DNA of 64,000 bases, taken from the NCBI RefSeq assembly GCF_932294415.1, contig NC_065535.1, positions 8,717,001-8,781,000 on the forward strand. Direction: 5' to 3'. Origin of the DNA: Quercus robur. Taxonomy: Eukaryota > Streptophyta > Magnoliopsida > Fagales > Fagaceae. Positions 12,283 through 24,648 of this stretch are shown here, piece by piece (within the stretch, counting starts at the first letter, position 1; the number at the start of each line of letters is the position of its first letter). A program made the position numbers and the translations under genes. A model generated the notes under the pieces. That model had not been told where the DNA came from. It made no database searches and saw only the letters and a list, made by a program, of their open reading frames with translations.

Positions 12283-13599
12283 GTAGCCCTTCAAAATCCT
12301 ACTATTCGGCTCCTCGGACGAACAGGAGGGTTTTGGTGACATCAAGCCTTTGTTACGGTTTCCCAGGCCTTGCCTTCCATTAATGCCAGAGTCTCTTCAT
12401 TTGCTTGAGGCGCGTTCTTGGCTATGGGACATTCTTTTAATCTATCCCAGCTACTCCTCCGTCGTTTCGATACACGAAGCGCGCTTTAATTAGGGCCCTT
12501 TCATGAGGTGACATAAATCCAGCGGTTGAAGGCTACTTTGGAATTCGAACGAGATTAATCTCGTTTGTAATTCCTCCCTGGAGTTTCGGAGCGAATTGAT
12601 TGCCTTCAGATTCGTCCTCTATATAAGATGTGCAGTGAGAGATAGTCCCTCCTTAGTTGCAGAGTCCTGAATTTTCAGATTTCTATTTCCTCAAAAGTTC
12701 CCAAAGTCCCTACTACAAGAGTGACTGAGATTTTGGAAGCGACATAATCATGGTTGGGATGGGGGTCAAGGAACAAAGTCCCCTTCAGGAACCTTGGGTG
12801 TCTCCAAGATTCAGAATGGCCCGGTTAGGACAAGGGAGACCAAGGCTCAAGTCCTTCCTCCTTCTCGATAGGGCAAGAAAGGAACCTCTTTTTCCTTCAG
12901 CCAAAATCCAAAGCAGGTGGATGTCGCATCAGATTTTTGGTGCGACAGCATTGAGATTTCCCATCACTGGTACCATCCGCTCCCGCTCGATTATTGCTAA
13001 TATGATTCTTGCTCGATTGCTGCCAGAGCTGGTACGGGGATTTGGCATTCCCGCTTCTTCCTCTCTTCCATCACTGGCGCCACCCAGGTGCCTCCGCTTC
13101 TTCTTCTCTTCCATCACTAGTGCCACCCAGGCTTGCCTAGTCATCGTTAGAGCAAAGTTGAAAGGTCTATCGTCCCCATGTATTTTTTATGTTATAATTT
13201 TTATTTTCAGTTAGCTTATGATTTCAGGCTTGTCTAAGCCCCTTCATGTATATTGTACCATCTCTTTATCTAATAAAAGATGATTTTATCCCATTTTACG
13301 TATCCTTTCTCTTTTGCAATGATTATCGTGTGAATGGATGTGCTTGTGTTTTCTTTTGAACCGTATGTAGAACCGATGACCTCGTCAGTAGAGTTATTTA
13401 TCGAAATCAACGAGCACAACAGTGTCGACATTAAATAAGTTAACCATACAGGACTAACCAGGATAACAATCGCACGCTCCGTATTGCAAACGGAGTAACC
13501 GCCTAAGGACGTGCAATCTGAAATTAACTGTCCAAAGGGGTCGCCGGGCATTAGGGTCCTTTCCTTAGTTTCCGATGGTATTCGTAGCTTTAACTTGTT

Positions 13600-14062
13600 T
13601 TAGGTATATGATCCGAGGACCATGCAATACCCTGGTTAGCACTTAGCCTTTGTGTTCAATGTGCCTAGTTTCCCTATAGGCTTGAGTCCGAGGATCATGC
13701 AAGGCTTTGGTTCTGTCTAGCACTTAGCATTTGTGTTCAATGTGCCTAGTTTCCCCATAGGCTTGAGTTTGAGGACCATGCAAGGCCTTGGTTCTGTCTA
13801 GCACTTAGCCTTTGTGTTCAACGTGCCTAGTTTCCCATAGGCTTGAGTCCGAGGATCATATAAGGCCTTGGTTCTGTCTAGCACTTAGCTTTTGTGTTCA
13901 ACGTGCCTAGTTTCCCCATAGGCTTGAGTCCGAGGACCATGCAAGGCCTTGGTTCTGTCTAGCACTTAGCCTTTGTGTTCAACGTGCCTAGTTTCCCCAT
14001 AGGCTTGAGTTCAAGGACCATGTAAGGCCTTGGTTCTGTCTAGCACTTAGCCTTTGGCTATT
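13600..14062. repeat. 81-bp minisatellite inside the LARD-like element
   Basis: Successive units start with CTTGAGTCCGAGGA at 13681, 13762, 13842, 13923 and 14004. The spacing is 80-81 bp, with further partial copies at both ends. The unit ends in 'gtgcctagtttccccatagg'. Units are highly similar, which suggests recent expansion within the element. Confidence 0.9.
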
Positions 14063-14406
14063 AACTTCTCTCTCCATAGGGGATTCAACGGATTGGACTA
14101 CTAAGCCCGCGAGAGTTAGCCCTTTGTCAGGTGCCCGGGGCAAATGTCTGACGTTAGAAGCCCCTAGGACCATGTTTCACTTAGCAACTCTTCCCGCGTA
14201 ATCAACACTTTGAAGTACGGGCTTGAGTGGAGGCTGAGTGACAACAACGACGATGTGTTTTGGGAGACAAGGGAGGGGCTTTCGTGTAGCTTGTACTGCC
14301 GCCACAATGGTCTTTCTAATGGACTCCTGGTGGCAGGAGCTCGACCCCGCCATGATTGGTCATTGCATTTACTAACGCCCCAGCTCTTCCCACAGATAGC
14401 GCCAAT

Positions 14407-15016
14407 TGTAGGGGCACGTTTCGAGGTCTGAGCCCAACTATTATGTGGTTTCGGCCCAAGGAGCCCCGAACAATGAATTTGTAAAGAGTGGGTTACTAGA
14501 ACTGGGCTTTGGTGTGTGAATGACGACCATCAAGGTATTTCCCGTGGGCCAAATTTAACAGAGAGAATTAGTCCTCGGCTGAATCTGAGGAGCTTTTCCT
14601 GGTGCTTTCAGTCTGTTCCGGGGTCCCTCTTTTGTTTCTCTTTGCTCCCCTTTTATAGTCGTTTCCCCCCCCCCCCCCCCCGCCGACTAGGGTCCCCAAG
14701 GCAGGTACTTGTCCCATCCACCCCTGCCTCCAGTTGGTGGGAGTGGTTGTAAGGATAGGAAAGTATGGCTGTGTCAGGCACAAGGCACTGAATACAATAA
14801 GGGCTGCCTTTCCTTGTACTCTTTCGTTCTATCTGTTGTTTTTCTCCACTTTCGTGCTTTTCCTGCCCTGTGGAACGGTCTGGAGTTTTGCCATTTTTTT
14901 CCGTTACTTCTTTTACCCTCGGCTATATCCATCCAAGGAGGATTTTCCATATCCAAGGAGGGGTTTTTCCATGGACTAGATATTCAAACAGGCCTATCCG
15001 TCTTTTCCCCCCCACA
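14407..15016 (-). repeat. Right LTR (5' LTR) of the LARD-like element
   Basis: 610 bp with the same ends as the left LTR. It includes a poly-C run near 14667-14681. Open frames inside it (for example 14516-14752) recur in the left LTR and are LTR sequence, not genes. Confidence 0.85.
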
Positions 15017-15242
15017 AAAGTAATATAAAAATAACATTCTATAACACAAAGTATTCATCCAACAAAACAAAGATGTACATGAGAATAAAAAAATCAAGAT
15101 ATTTTAGTGACATCCATTACCTCTTAGCTTCTTTTTAACATTTACTCCATCTGTAAAAACTCTCATATGAAGAAGGGTTTGTAAAAACAAAAGGATAGAG
15201 ATGGTAGAGAGAGTAAACTGCATAGAAAGTTTTAGTGTAATG

Positions 15243-15288
<46 letters not shown>

Positions 15289-16861
15289 GTAGGTTAGTTT
15301 ATTTAAAACTCTACACATTGTTGAGAAGTAGTTGTTTTAAAACTCTTCAGTTTGCTAAGTAGTGGTCAGTTTAAAACTCTCATTTTGACATAATTAATAA
15401 TTTAATAAAAAAAATGATAAGTAAAATTGTGGGACAATCAAAACTTATGTGACAAATTATTAGAAGGTCAACTAATAGTCAAACTTCTTTAGTTTGTTTT
15501 AAAATTCTCCATGTTATTGAGTAATAGTTGGTTTAAAATTTTCCATATTACTAAAGTAGTAGTTAGTTTGAAACTCTATGTTGTTGAGTAATAGTTGACT
15601 TAAAACTCTTCAGTTTGAAGAGTAGTAATCAATTTAATAAATTAATTAATATAAAAAAAAATGATGTGTAACATTGTGGGACTACCAAAACTTATGTTTT
15701 TTGAAACCTAATCCCAACATGAGTATCTCTAGATTTTACTATTGCAGTCTAATTTTAAAAATTAAAAAATAAATTAATTAATTAATGAAAACCGTCAAGT
15801 GTTCTCTTCGTATGGAGATGTGTTCAATCAATTTATACTATTTGTTCTCAATTCTTCAATGTATCGTATGCTCTATTATTATCTTATTTTGTAAAAGAAG
15901 ATTGGAGATATACTACCTATTGCCCTAACTTCAATAGGTTTATGATTACCCTTGTTCCTATATCACAGCCAGATTGTAACCTCAAATAGAGAAGACAAAC
16001 ATCAACAATATCTAAGTGTTTTATCTGTCGTGGGATTTCAATGTTATTCTAGGACTTGGAAAGTCATCTGATAATATGAGATTGTAAAATTGTATTGGGT
16101 ACAAATATAAAATAATAATAATAATAAATATAGAGTTTCACTTCTTGTTAAATTTGGATTAAACAAAAATAATTTTGTTTAAAAAAATGATGAGTTTGAG
16201 TTTAAGTTGGACTTATTAGAGAGATAGAATTTCACTTCTTGTTAAGTTTGGACTAAACAAAAATAATTTTATTTGAATAAAATGATAATATTGTGCTAAC
16301 GTGAAAAATTGTGAAAATTTCAGAGGTTTCAGTTTTATATATATACTAGTTTTATGCATGTGCGATGCACGACTTAGTAAAAGAATTATATATAAATTTT
16401 TTTTAAAATATATTTTTTGATAATATAATTAAATTTAATAACAAATAAAATAGTAAAAATATTTTATAGATAATGGCAAGTTTTAAATTTCTAAAAGCTC
16501 TTAGTAGTAATTTTATTTGAGGAACACTAATTAATGATTGGAGAGAAATGCTATATCCGATTGGACTAAGACATAACTTTATAACATACCAACATAATAA
16601 CATTTATATTTAATTATAATGACTCGCTTGCATCTCAAAGTGTCAAATTAATATCAACACTAAACATGCTAGGATGTTTATGTTAATTAATGTAAATAAG
16701 CAAAAAATTAATATCAACATCTAATACCCTACTATTGCATGAATTATGATTAAAATTGACCTAATATTTTTACTTTAACCCCAAGAAATCATCCTGAATT
16801 TACAAATTAAAAACAACCCAAATTTATAAATAAATAAAATTTGAAAGAAAAATTCACTACA

Positions 16862-16912
<51 letters not shown>

Positions 16913-17780
16913 CACACAAAGAAACTTTGAATTCATTAATTACAAACAATATAAATTTCTAAACATTAAAAAAAAAATATGGAATTGGAGTTAAAGTAAA
17001 GACACTCACATGAAAGTTGAATTAACTTTGACAGAAGGAGGACGAAGTGATATAGATTTTTGCATCACCTTAAATATCCATTATTTTTATATCACCCTTT
17101 CAATTTTCTGTCTCCATTCTTTGTGGAGTGATGCTCATTATCATGGTTTTCAATGCTCAAATCTTGGTCTCATGACTACCTGTGGATGTACATATTGGAA
17201 AAATCAGTAATAGTACTTTACTTTGTCAATATTTCATACACACACACACACACAGAGTACAAATTAAAAGCTACCCAAATTTATTTTTAAAAAAATGAAA
17301 GAAAAATTTACTACAACATTCACATAAAAATATACACACAAAGAAACTTTGAATTCAATAATTACAAACAATATAAATTTTTAAACATTGCAAAAAAAAA
17401 TCTAGAATTACAGTTAAAGTAAAGACATTCACATCAACACAGATTTTTCAAAAAGCAAATAAGATTTTTGTTAAAATTAATTCGTTAGTTGTCATGGAAG
17501 ATATAATAAATATACAAAATTAGATGAAATTTAACAAAAATAACTTAAACAAGAGGCAACCCGCACACAAAACATATTCAATTTGATGAAAAAAAAAATT
17601 AAGAACAAAATTTTATGAAAAAACAAAAAGAAGAAGGCAAATACATACATGCAAGTTTCATAGGTAAGGTATGAGAAGGAAATAATATCAACAAACCATA
17701 GAGTAGGAAAAGGGAAAAATACACCAAAATTGTATATATACCCCCACTTTTATATTAGATATATATATTTTATATACAAG
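15017..17780. other. AT-rich intergenic region with local duplications
   Basis: No gene seen. It has (TA)n at 15246-15285. A degenerate duplication of about 235 bp is present (15290-15455 and 15500-15690, 'agtaatagttggtttaaaa' type). (CA)n(TA)n lies at 16867-16918, with a shorter (CA)n at 17239-17255. A direct repeat of about 170-200 bp occurs at 16807-17010 and 17262-17433 ('gaaactttgaattcat...' shared). Confidence 0.6.
16807..17433. repeat. Direct repeat pair of about 170-200 bp
   Basis: Copies at 16807-17010 and 17262-17433 share 'acccaaattta', 'acacaaagaaactttgaattca' (split by a microsatellite in copy one) and 'gttaaagtaaagaca'. The first copy has gained a long (CA)n(TA)n tract. Confidence 0.75.
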
Positions 17781-17782
17781 AT

Positions 17783-17921
17783 AGAATTTCTACTCTAGCC
17801 TAATCTAAGTATAGATGTGTGTGAAGCTTCCTTTTGGAGACTTGAACCCCGGTCTTTGTCCCCAACACCTCACAAGCATTTATACTTGTGGAGTGACCAT
17901 TGCACCAAGAGTGCGCGGTAG
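17783..17921 (-). mobile_element. tRNA-derived SINE
   Basis: On the minus strand a box-A-like stretch (tggtgcaatggtcactcc, 17907-17889) is followed by box B (gggttcaagtctcc, 17851-17838). This is the internal Pol III promoter of tRNA-derived SINEs. The surrounding sequence is AT-rich, and no clear target duplication was found. Confidence 0.65.
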
Positions 17922-17999
17922 TTATATTAAATAATTTTAAGTTGTGAAGAAGTTGATAACTTGATATGAACAAAAAGAAAAAAAGGAGTTTACCTAATC

Positions 18000-18780
18000 A
18001 AGAAGTTTAGGTTAATTACATATTAGGTTTTTTTTTTTTTTTTACTTTATCCCAAAAAATTAGTTGACGTTATTAGCTAGATTGTTATTAGATTTTTTTT
18101 TTAAAAAAAATTTTTGTTTGTATTAAAGTTAATAAATATTACTTTTTTTTTGTTACTTTATCCAAAAAAAAATAGAAGAAAAAATAAAACTTTTAAATTT
18201 ATTACTATTAGAAAATAGATGGTGTAGGATAAATGTTTATCCAAAAAAAAAAAAAAAATACTAATGTAAGCTAAGAGTAAAATTGTTACTTTATAAAATT
18301 TATAAAAAAAGAAAAAAGAAAAAAAAAAGAAAAAGAAGAAGCTAATACAAACACTTATTGTTACTTTATCCTAACTCTAAAGAAGATGATAAGATCAAAA
18401 ACGTTTTGTTTTTATCTAAAAATCTATTGTAGTTTAGTGCAGCCACTTGGTTCAACAATTATATTTATATATATATTTCCAAAAATCTAAAAAAAATCTA
18501 CAATTTGGTGAAGTCATTTGGCGCAACCACGGAGTCTAAACTCAACTTTTTTTTTTTTTTTTTTTTTTGAGAATCATCTAAACTCAACTTTTATTATATA
18601 TATATATATATATATATATAATAAACTAAATTTGGTAGGATATAACAGTAATATTGCCTTTTGGGCATCCTTTTGTAATTTTGATGGCCTTTAACCATCT
18701 CCAACTTCCCCACTTAGGTTTTCTGCCCAAATAGTAGAGATAGGTTAGGTCTCCCTCTCTATCTTCTTAATACTTAATAG
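18000..18780. other. Intergenic, homopolymer-rich
   Basis: No gene seen. It holds many poly-A and poly-T runs (18030-18045, 18242-18259, 18545-18568) and (TA)n at 18596-18620. Confidence 0.5.
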
Positions 18781-18788
18781 TATTCTTA

Positions 18789-18943
18789 GGGCCCGTTTGG
18801 TATATGTGTTTAAAGTTTAAACACATGTTTTCAGTTTTTAAATAACATTACACGTATTTTCACATACTTTTTCATCCACATGTATTTAAAAAAAAAAAAA
18901 AAAAAACGAAAATTGTTGTTAAACACATGTACCAAACGGATCC
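18789..18943. mobile_element. hAT-like MITE (GGGCCCGTTTGG ends)
   Basis: About 155 bp starting GGGCCCGTTTGGTA and ending in TACCAAACGGATCC, a terminus common among plant hAT-derived MITEs. The flanking 8-mers match poorly, so the TSD is not certain. Confidence 0.6.
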
Positions 18944-19162
18944 TAATTATCCAAAAAATAATAATAATAATTCAAAGCAAAAATAATTACTATAAAAAAT
19001 TAAAAACTAAAATTTAAATGGAAATTCAAGGGGAGCATTTCAAAGGATACTTCCTATGGCTCTCAGAAGGTGAAATGAAACTAGTCGATCTTTATCCAGT
19101 GAGTGATACAAAGAATTGAACAACTGCATCATCCAATGGTAAGGAGTAGATATTATGTAGTT

Positions 19163-21773
19163 CTATTTTTTCTGCCAAACAGAACCAACTGGGAAAGGTT
19201 CTAGTGCATCTTGCTTGCCATTAACATAGAAATCTACTATTGCATTCATCCTTGGAAGTTTATCTGGGTGGTAATTTACATGAACAATAACTGGCTTCAG
19301 CTTTTTAAGTCTTGCATCTTTCCTAACCATCTTGAAAAGAATCTTACTGTTCATAAAAAGATAGAAATCCAAAGTTCTCTTGGAAGCATGAAGCCCATCA
19401 TACCCAGGATGTGAAGGATAAAAGAGCTCCTCATTGAACACTGCTTGGTCCCATGAGTCTGGATCCTTAGAAAGCCGACTAGCCACTCTATCTAACAATT
19501 CAATTGAAGGAAGTGTAGGCCTTATGTAAAAGAAACCAGAGTTGTAAGCCCATATCCTCATAGTATGAGCATATCGAGCCCAACCCATTGCAGGTTCATC
19601 AAACACATCATCAAACCCATAAGCTGTCTTATTATTGTAACCATCAGACATGGATTCCACATCCGAATCCCTATAAAGATAATCAAATGGGTTTTGCAAG
19701 TACACTATATCAACATCTGAGACAAGAACACTGTATCCCAGTTGTAAAAACTCTCTCAAAATGCGAAATTTCAGTCCAGACACAGCATGGTTATCTCCTG
19801 TTTTTCCAATTGAATCAATACCCTCATCTGGGTCTCTCTTGTAGACTGGAACGCCATTAGATTTGCATATACTTTCAATATGGTCATCTAATGCTACAAC
19901 TAGATGATTAGGAATACCCACCTTCTTGATGCTAGTAAACCAGACCTCCAACATGCTTTGCACTTTTGAGTTTGCAATTGCAACTATAATTTCTTTATGA
20001 ACAGCAACTTCTTCCAAGATCTTTGCTAATCTTGGATTCACAGATTCATCAGGAAAAACTGTTGGGTTAGTTCTCAAACCCTTGACAGTATTGAAGGGCC
20101 CAGCCTTGTGATTTTCACCCAAAGCCATAACCTGCTTCTGTGCATAATCTCTTCCTTGTTCAGCCAGCCTAAGCTGTTTCCTGAGAAACTTGAGCTTAAT
20201 ATTCAACTCAGCATTCTTCTCCGACAATGATGCAATTTCTAACTTCAACACGCCAATCCGTTCTGATGATTCACATGAGGATGAACCAGCCTAACAAACA
20301 AACAGTAGGGAAAAATTAAACACAGAACATGTGTGCAAGTTGGTGTGTGTAATTAACATTACCCATATATTTTTTTTTGATAGCGTAGGATCATTAGTTT
20401 CCTTTTGGTGTAGATGAATTTGAACTTGAGTCTCTTATTTAACAAGAAGATACATTTTTTAGAAGAAGGGAAAAAAAAAAGATTTTATCAATTTAACTAA
20501 TTGGAACCTACCTCATGTAAGCATTTATATCTAACCATGTGAGGAAACTGTAATAGCCTAAGAGCATTTTCTATTAAAAATAAATAAACACAAGCAAACA
20601 AACCTAAGAGCATGAACATCATCAAATGATAATGAAAAATAAGGAAGAAATCTTAATTCTAAGGCATCCTTTTCGAACCCCCTTTCATATGATTCTAATT
20701 TTTTCTTATATACCATTTCAAAATACAACTCCATGAGAGCAATATGCACAATAAATAAAATAAAATAAAATAAAAACAACAACAACAACAACAACAATGT
20801 GGATTGATGATCAAATAGAATCTTGAGTCTTGAACGCTGATTCGATTGTTATACGTCACAATAACTTTAAAGAAAGCCTATTCAAATTTCATGGTGTGCC
20901 ATAACACGCAACTCATAACTTGTTCAAGCCAAGCTCATGTGTGTGCACAACAACATGTCTATTTACATAATAAATTTCATAAGTCTTGAGTTAATTAATT
21001 GGTTGTAATTGACGTACAATAAACAAAATGAATGTGGGCTCGTACAAAAGTAATGTTATATCAATCATAATTTGTCATTTCAACTAGTTGTGAAAAATTT
21101 GTGAGTAACATTACTCACACAACAAAGGCAACACCTTAAACAAAATTTGTGATAATTAAAATAAGAGCAATTCTTGCAAGTATTAACAACAAACACTGTT
21201 TGACACCACCATATGAAGTGAACATTGTGGGTTCAAACTTCAAAGTTCTAACTCTAATTCTAACAAGCCAAACAAAACAAGGCAGAAAGAATTCCACCTA
21301 AAAGTAGATTCAGTCCCTTGTGTTCACAAGTTCAAACTGATTATCAATTACTTCTAATGGCTTACACATAATGATTAAAGTAAACAGTTTTTTTGTTCCT
21401 AACTCTTTATGTAAATAAATTAATAAAACTTAAAACCCATATTTTATCGAAGCCAATTGAAAATAAGTAATAAGATATTAAGCTTATCAAAAAGAAAAAG
21501 AAAAAGTAATAACGTAATAAAAACCAATTAATAGGAAAAAGAGGAAATAAACTAAACAGTGAGGTAATTGAGCAGCAAGATCCGAACCTTGAGATTTGTT
21601 TTACCGAATGGCTGGTCTTGGAAAGGTGAATAGTAGGTGAAGAGTTCGTAAGGGTACAAGAAGGCAAAGACACAACCAAGAACAATTCCGATCACAATGG
21701 CTAAGGTGATTTGACATTGGACGTTTTCCTTGCTCTTGTCCCTCATCAATGGTCCGTCTCTATGATCCGCCAT
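19163..21773 (-). CDS. RRA: Arabinosyltransferase of the RRA family (GT77)
   Basis: Two exons on the minus strand: 21773-21588 (62 codons) and 20290-19163, joined in phase with GT-AG borders, giving about 437 residues, the usual size for RRA1-3. The product matches a type II Golgi protein: a short basic cytoplasmic tail, a membrane segment at about residues 20-42 ([19 protein letters not shown]), then a coiled-coil-prone stem ([20 protein letters not shown]). The PF03407-type nucleotide-sugar transferase domain carries the metal-binding DVD motif in [14 protein letters not shown]. In Arabidopsis, RRA proteins add arabinose to hydroxyproline-linked arabinose on extensins, a step needed for normal cell walls and root hairs. 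That role is inferred by family. The frame is intact, and the 1.3-kb intron is the only one seen. Confidence 0.9.
20291..21587 (-). other. RRA intron 1
   Basis: A 1297-bp intron with consensus borders. It contains (AAC)n at 20774-20797, A-rich runs and some degenerate dispersed-repeat sequence. No other gene is visible. Confidence 0.75.
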
Positions 21774-22282
21774 GGCTTCTATAAATTGATAACACGCTAA
21801 GTGAGACTTCTTCTCTCACTTTTTACTATTGCATTAGGTTATAACTTATACCAGTCTCATTCTTTTAGGCACTATTGGACTTTCACTCACTCTCTCTCAA
21901 ACTGTTCATTCTTTTTTAGTAAATGGAGTTTGACCCTCAACACCAAGAGTAATGTAGTTTAACCGGTTGGCATATTCTAATTTTTCCAACTAAGATATCT
22001 AGTATTTAACATTCTATCTTCCAACTATCGAATTATCAAAGAAATTAACCGTCTTTCGAACTAAAACTATGTTTGCCCGGCAGTTTTAAATTGCATTTAA
22101 AAAACATTCATTAAATGCTCATTTAAGTGCATTTATGAAATCAGTTTTATCCATTAATAGCAACATCAGTTTCTTTGCTAAAATTGAATTTCAAATCTAA
22201 TGCTAATAAGTTTAAATACACAATAGTTTTGACTCCTTATTTTTTAATGTCAAACTTTATCTTCTACGGTAAGTTGGCAGAG
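21774..22282. other. RRA 5' flank and upstream spacer
   Basis: CT-rich leader immediately upstream of the RRA ATG (21774-21905, read on minus) fits a 5' UTR. Beyond it is AT-rich sequence with a stretch resembling the 3' part of the SINE at 40581 (about 21980-22050). No gene seen. Confidence 0.45.
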
Positions 22283-22430
22283 TGGGTTCCAGTTAGCTTG
22301 ACTGGTAAAGTCTCTAATGGTTGAATAAGAGATCTGAAGTTCAATTCTCCAAAAATCGATTAATGTCTTGGTTTGATCATAAAGAATTATCATTAATAGC
22401 GGACGCCATTATTGTTACTTTCTAAAAAAA
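22283..22430 (+). mobile_element. tRNA-derived SINE, copy 1 of a shared family
   Basis: Box A (agttagcttgactggtaaag, 22291-22310) and box B (gaagttcaattctcc, about 22336-22350) are followed by a conserved body 'ttaatgtcttggtttgat' and an A-rich end. A possible 8-bp duplication aagtt(g/a)gc lies at 22271 and at about 22431. The same family occurs at 30734-30891. Confidence 0.75.
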
Positions 22431-22510
22431 CAAGTTAGCTGAAATAAATAGTAGTATAGTACCTACTAAATGAACGTTTTAAATATGGGAAGTTAATAGC
22501 ATATATTTTG

Positions 22511-23672
22511 GGGCAAATTACAATTTACCCACTTGTGGTTTGACCGAAATTCAAGTTGTCTACTTGTGATTTAAAAGTTAACACTTTACCCATCTGAGGT
22601 TCACTCTATTAGGATTCTGTAACTCACTTCTATACTTTCATCGTTAAAAATACAAAAAAACATAACAAAAACTTAAAAATCAAGATCTAAAAGCATATTT
22701 CTTAAAATGGTGAAGTAAGCTTAAGAACATCCTTCCTTTTCATAAAAACATTTTCAGGCCTCTCAATTTGTAGTGTGTTTGATTTGGCAATGAGTGGGCC
22801 AAGAATATGATTAGGTTGCCCTTCAATTCTTTTGGCAATGAGTGGGCCAAGAAGTGAGAGTAGCCATGAAGAACCATGATACTTAGATCCTGCACGGGGA
22901 GACCTTCAACCAAATATTCATTTTGTGAACATTTTGTATGAAACCCAGAAAATTAGCTAAACTAAAATCAACCCAGAATTTAGAAACTAAAAGCTAAACC
23001 CACAAAATCAACCAAAACTCAAAGCTAATGACAGCCAAGTTCTGATGTCTTTTTCTTACCGTATCTAGTGATAGCGTGGAGGAAGCCTTTAGTTTTATCT
23101 TTTCCTATTTGTCTCTTGAGTTGGCTCACTAGAGCAAACCCAGGTGTTTGTTCTTTTCTTTATATTTGTATATTTGTATAAGGTTACTTTTTTACATTAA
23201 TAAAGTTTCTATCTATTATCTCAAAAAAAAAAAAAAAAAAAAAGTGAACCTAGAATTTTTGAACATAAATTTTGAACATAAAAAGTGAACATAAAAATTA
23301 AACCCATAAATTTTGAACATAAACCCACAACCACTGCAACCAAAAATTAAAACCAAATCAAACACACCACAAATTTCTTTTTCAATCTTTTCTATCCTCT
23401 TTGACGGTTTTGTTTGGATTCATAGGCTTGAGATTTGAGAATGTTCTTATGAAGAGGAAGGATGTTATTAAGCTAAAACTTCACCATTTTAATAAATATG
23501 TTTTTAGATCTTAATTTTTATGTTTTTGTTATGTTTTTTGTGTTTTTAACAGTGAAAGTACAGAAGTGGGTTACGGAATCCTAACGGAGTGAACCTCATG
23601 TATTTTAAATCACAAATAGACAACTTAAATTTCGCTCAAACCAACCATAGGTGGATAAGTTGTAATTTGCCC
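22511..23672. mobile_element. Non-autonomous Mutator-like element, long TIRs (family 1)
   Basis: Inverted ends of roughly 180-250 bp: GGGCAAATTACAATTTACCC at the left and the matching GTAATTTGCCC at the right. The inversion continues through 'gatcttaa' and 'ggaaggatgtt'. Flanking 9-mers match at 6 of 9 positions. There is no transposase. The TIRs are clearly related to those of the element at 54473-56141. Confidence 0.75.
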
Positions 23673-24127
23673 TATATATATTTCGCCCAAATCACAGGTA
23701 GGTAAGTCATTTACTATTTGATTTGAAATCTTTTCATTTTTTTTAGTAACAAATTTCTTTTATTTCTAGTGTTTCAAAACACTTACTGCTCTAATTCTTC
23801 TTCTTACTTTGAAAAATATTATCTTCGTAACTCTATGGGCTTGTTTGGTAAGTTGTTCTAGTAGTGTTATTTAAGTGTTATAGAAATATGTATGAATGAA
23901 AAAATGTTTTGGAAATACTTGTGTTGTTTAAACAACGAAAATGCATGCAATGATAACATATATAGAATTTTGGGCACAGACGTCAATCAATTCAATTAGA
24001 AAAGTTCTTTTAGAATTTTGAGCAGGCTGTTACAGTTTGGACTGTAAAACTAGAAATACTGCTACTAGTCTAAACTTTGAGGAAAAGCCCTTTACATACT
24101 GGGTTGGCTGGAAAGGGGATCAGAATG

Positions 24128-24335
24128 AAGCTGCTTTGTGAAGTGACCTTAATATTCTCGGCAGTATGAGTGAGGTCTTCCCAATGAAGTCACAGGACAA
24201 GCAAATTCTTACAGACAAAGAGCTTGTGAAGCTGCTTTTCAAAGTGACCTTAACATCTTGTCAGTATGTGACTGTGTGACACTGTGATGTCTTCCAAATC
24301 AGGTCACAGGACAAGTGCATTCTTACGTACATGAG
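24128..24335. repeat. Tandem duplication of about 105 bp downstream of PP2C
   Basis: 'gaagctgctttgtgaagtgacc' with 'gaagtcacaggacaagcaaattcttac' is repeated as 'gaagctgcttttcaaagtgacc' with 'ggtcacaggacaagtgcattcttac'. It may lie in the 3' UTR of the PP2C gene (minus strand). Confidence 0.7.
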
Positions 24336-24648
24336 TTTGCGCATGACAACAAAGCATAATGAAATGAAACTAATATTGCTCAAATCACAACTTAACACCT
24401 TAGCAAAAGTTGTGAAAAAAAAAAATGTCTCTAGACTTGCTTGAAGATGAATCATCAGTGTACAGTGGCAGCAACGCAATGGAGAGAATTGATTAAGAGC
24501 TCAAACCAAGAAATGCTATTTTGTTTTTACATTAATGAAGGGCATAATACACCCGTATAATGGCAAAGAGAAGAGTTTGATTCTACAAAAAGCCTGACTT
24601 GAAGCGCAATAAAATTGAAATAGAGAAAACTATATACACGAGAGTGAC

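Larger units (their letters stand above)
11665..15016 (-). mobile_element. Non-coding LTR retroelement (LARD/TRIM-like), both LTRs and TSD present
   Basis: Two direct LTRs, 11665-12282 and 14407-15016, both run from TGTAGGGGCACG to CCCCCACA. A 5-bp duplication AAAGT lies at 11660-11664 and 15017-15021. The sequence inside the right LTR, read leftward, is ATTGGCGCTATCTGTGGGAA, which resembles the start of the internal region in Ty3/gypsy elements. The element therefore reads on the minus strand. The 2.1-kb interior holds no recognisable gag or pol and contains an 81-bp tandem array. The LTRs differ at scattered sites, so it is not a very recent insertion. This is a structurally complete but gene-less fossil. 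Confidence 0.85.

Noticed and set aside
11774-12339. Open frames of up to 170 codons
   Set aside because: They lie within the left LTR and recur, disrupted, in the right LTR. They are LTR sequence.
12750-13214. 154-codon open frame in the LARD-like element interior
   Set aside because: Plus-strand frame opposite to the element's inferred orientation, with no gag, protease or other motif.
13600-14062. Regular repeat array that could suggest a CRISPR array
   Set aside because: The units are contiguous 81-bp tandem copies without distinct spacers, inside a plant LTR element.
17010-17210. 66-codon open frame between two repeats
   Set aside because: No homology signal that I recognise, and no splice or neighbour context.
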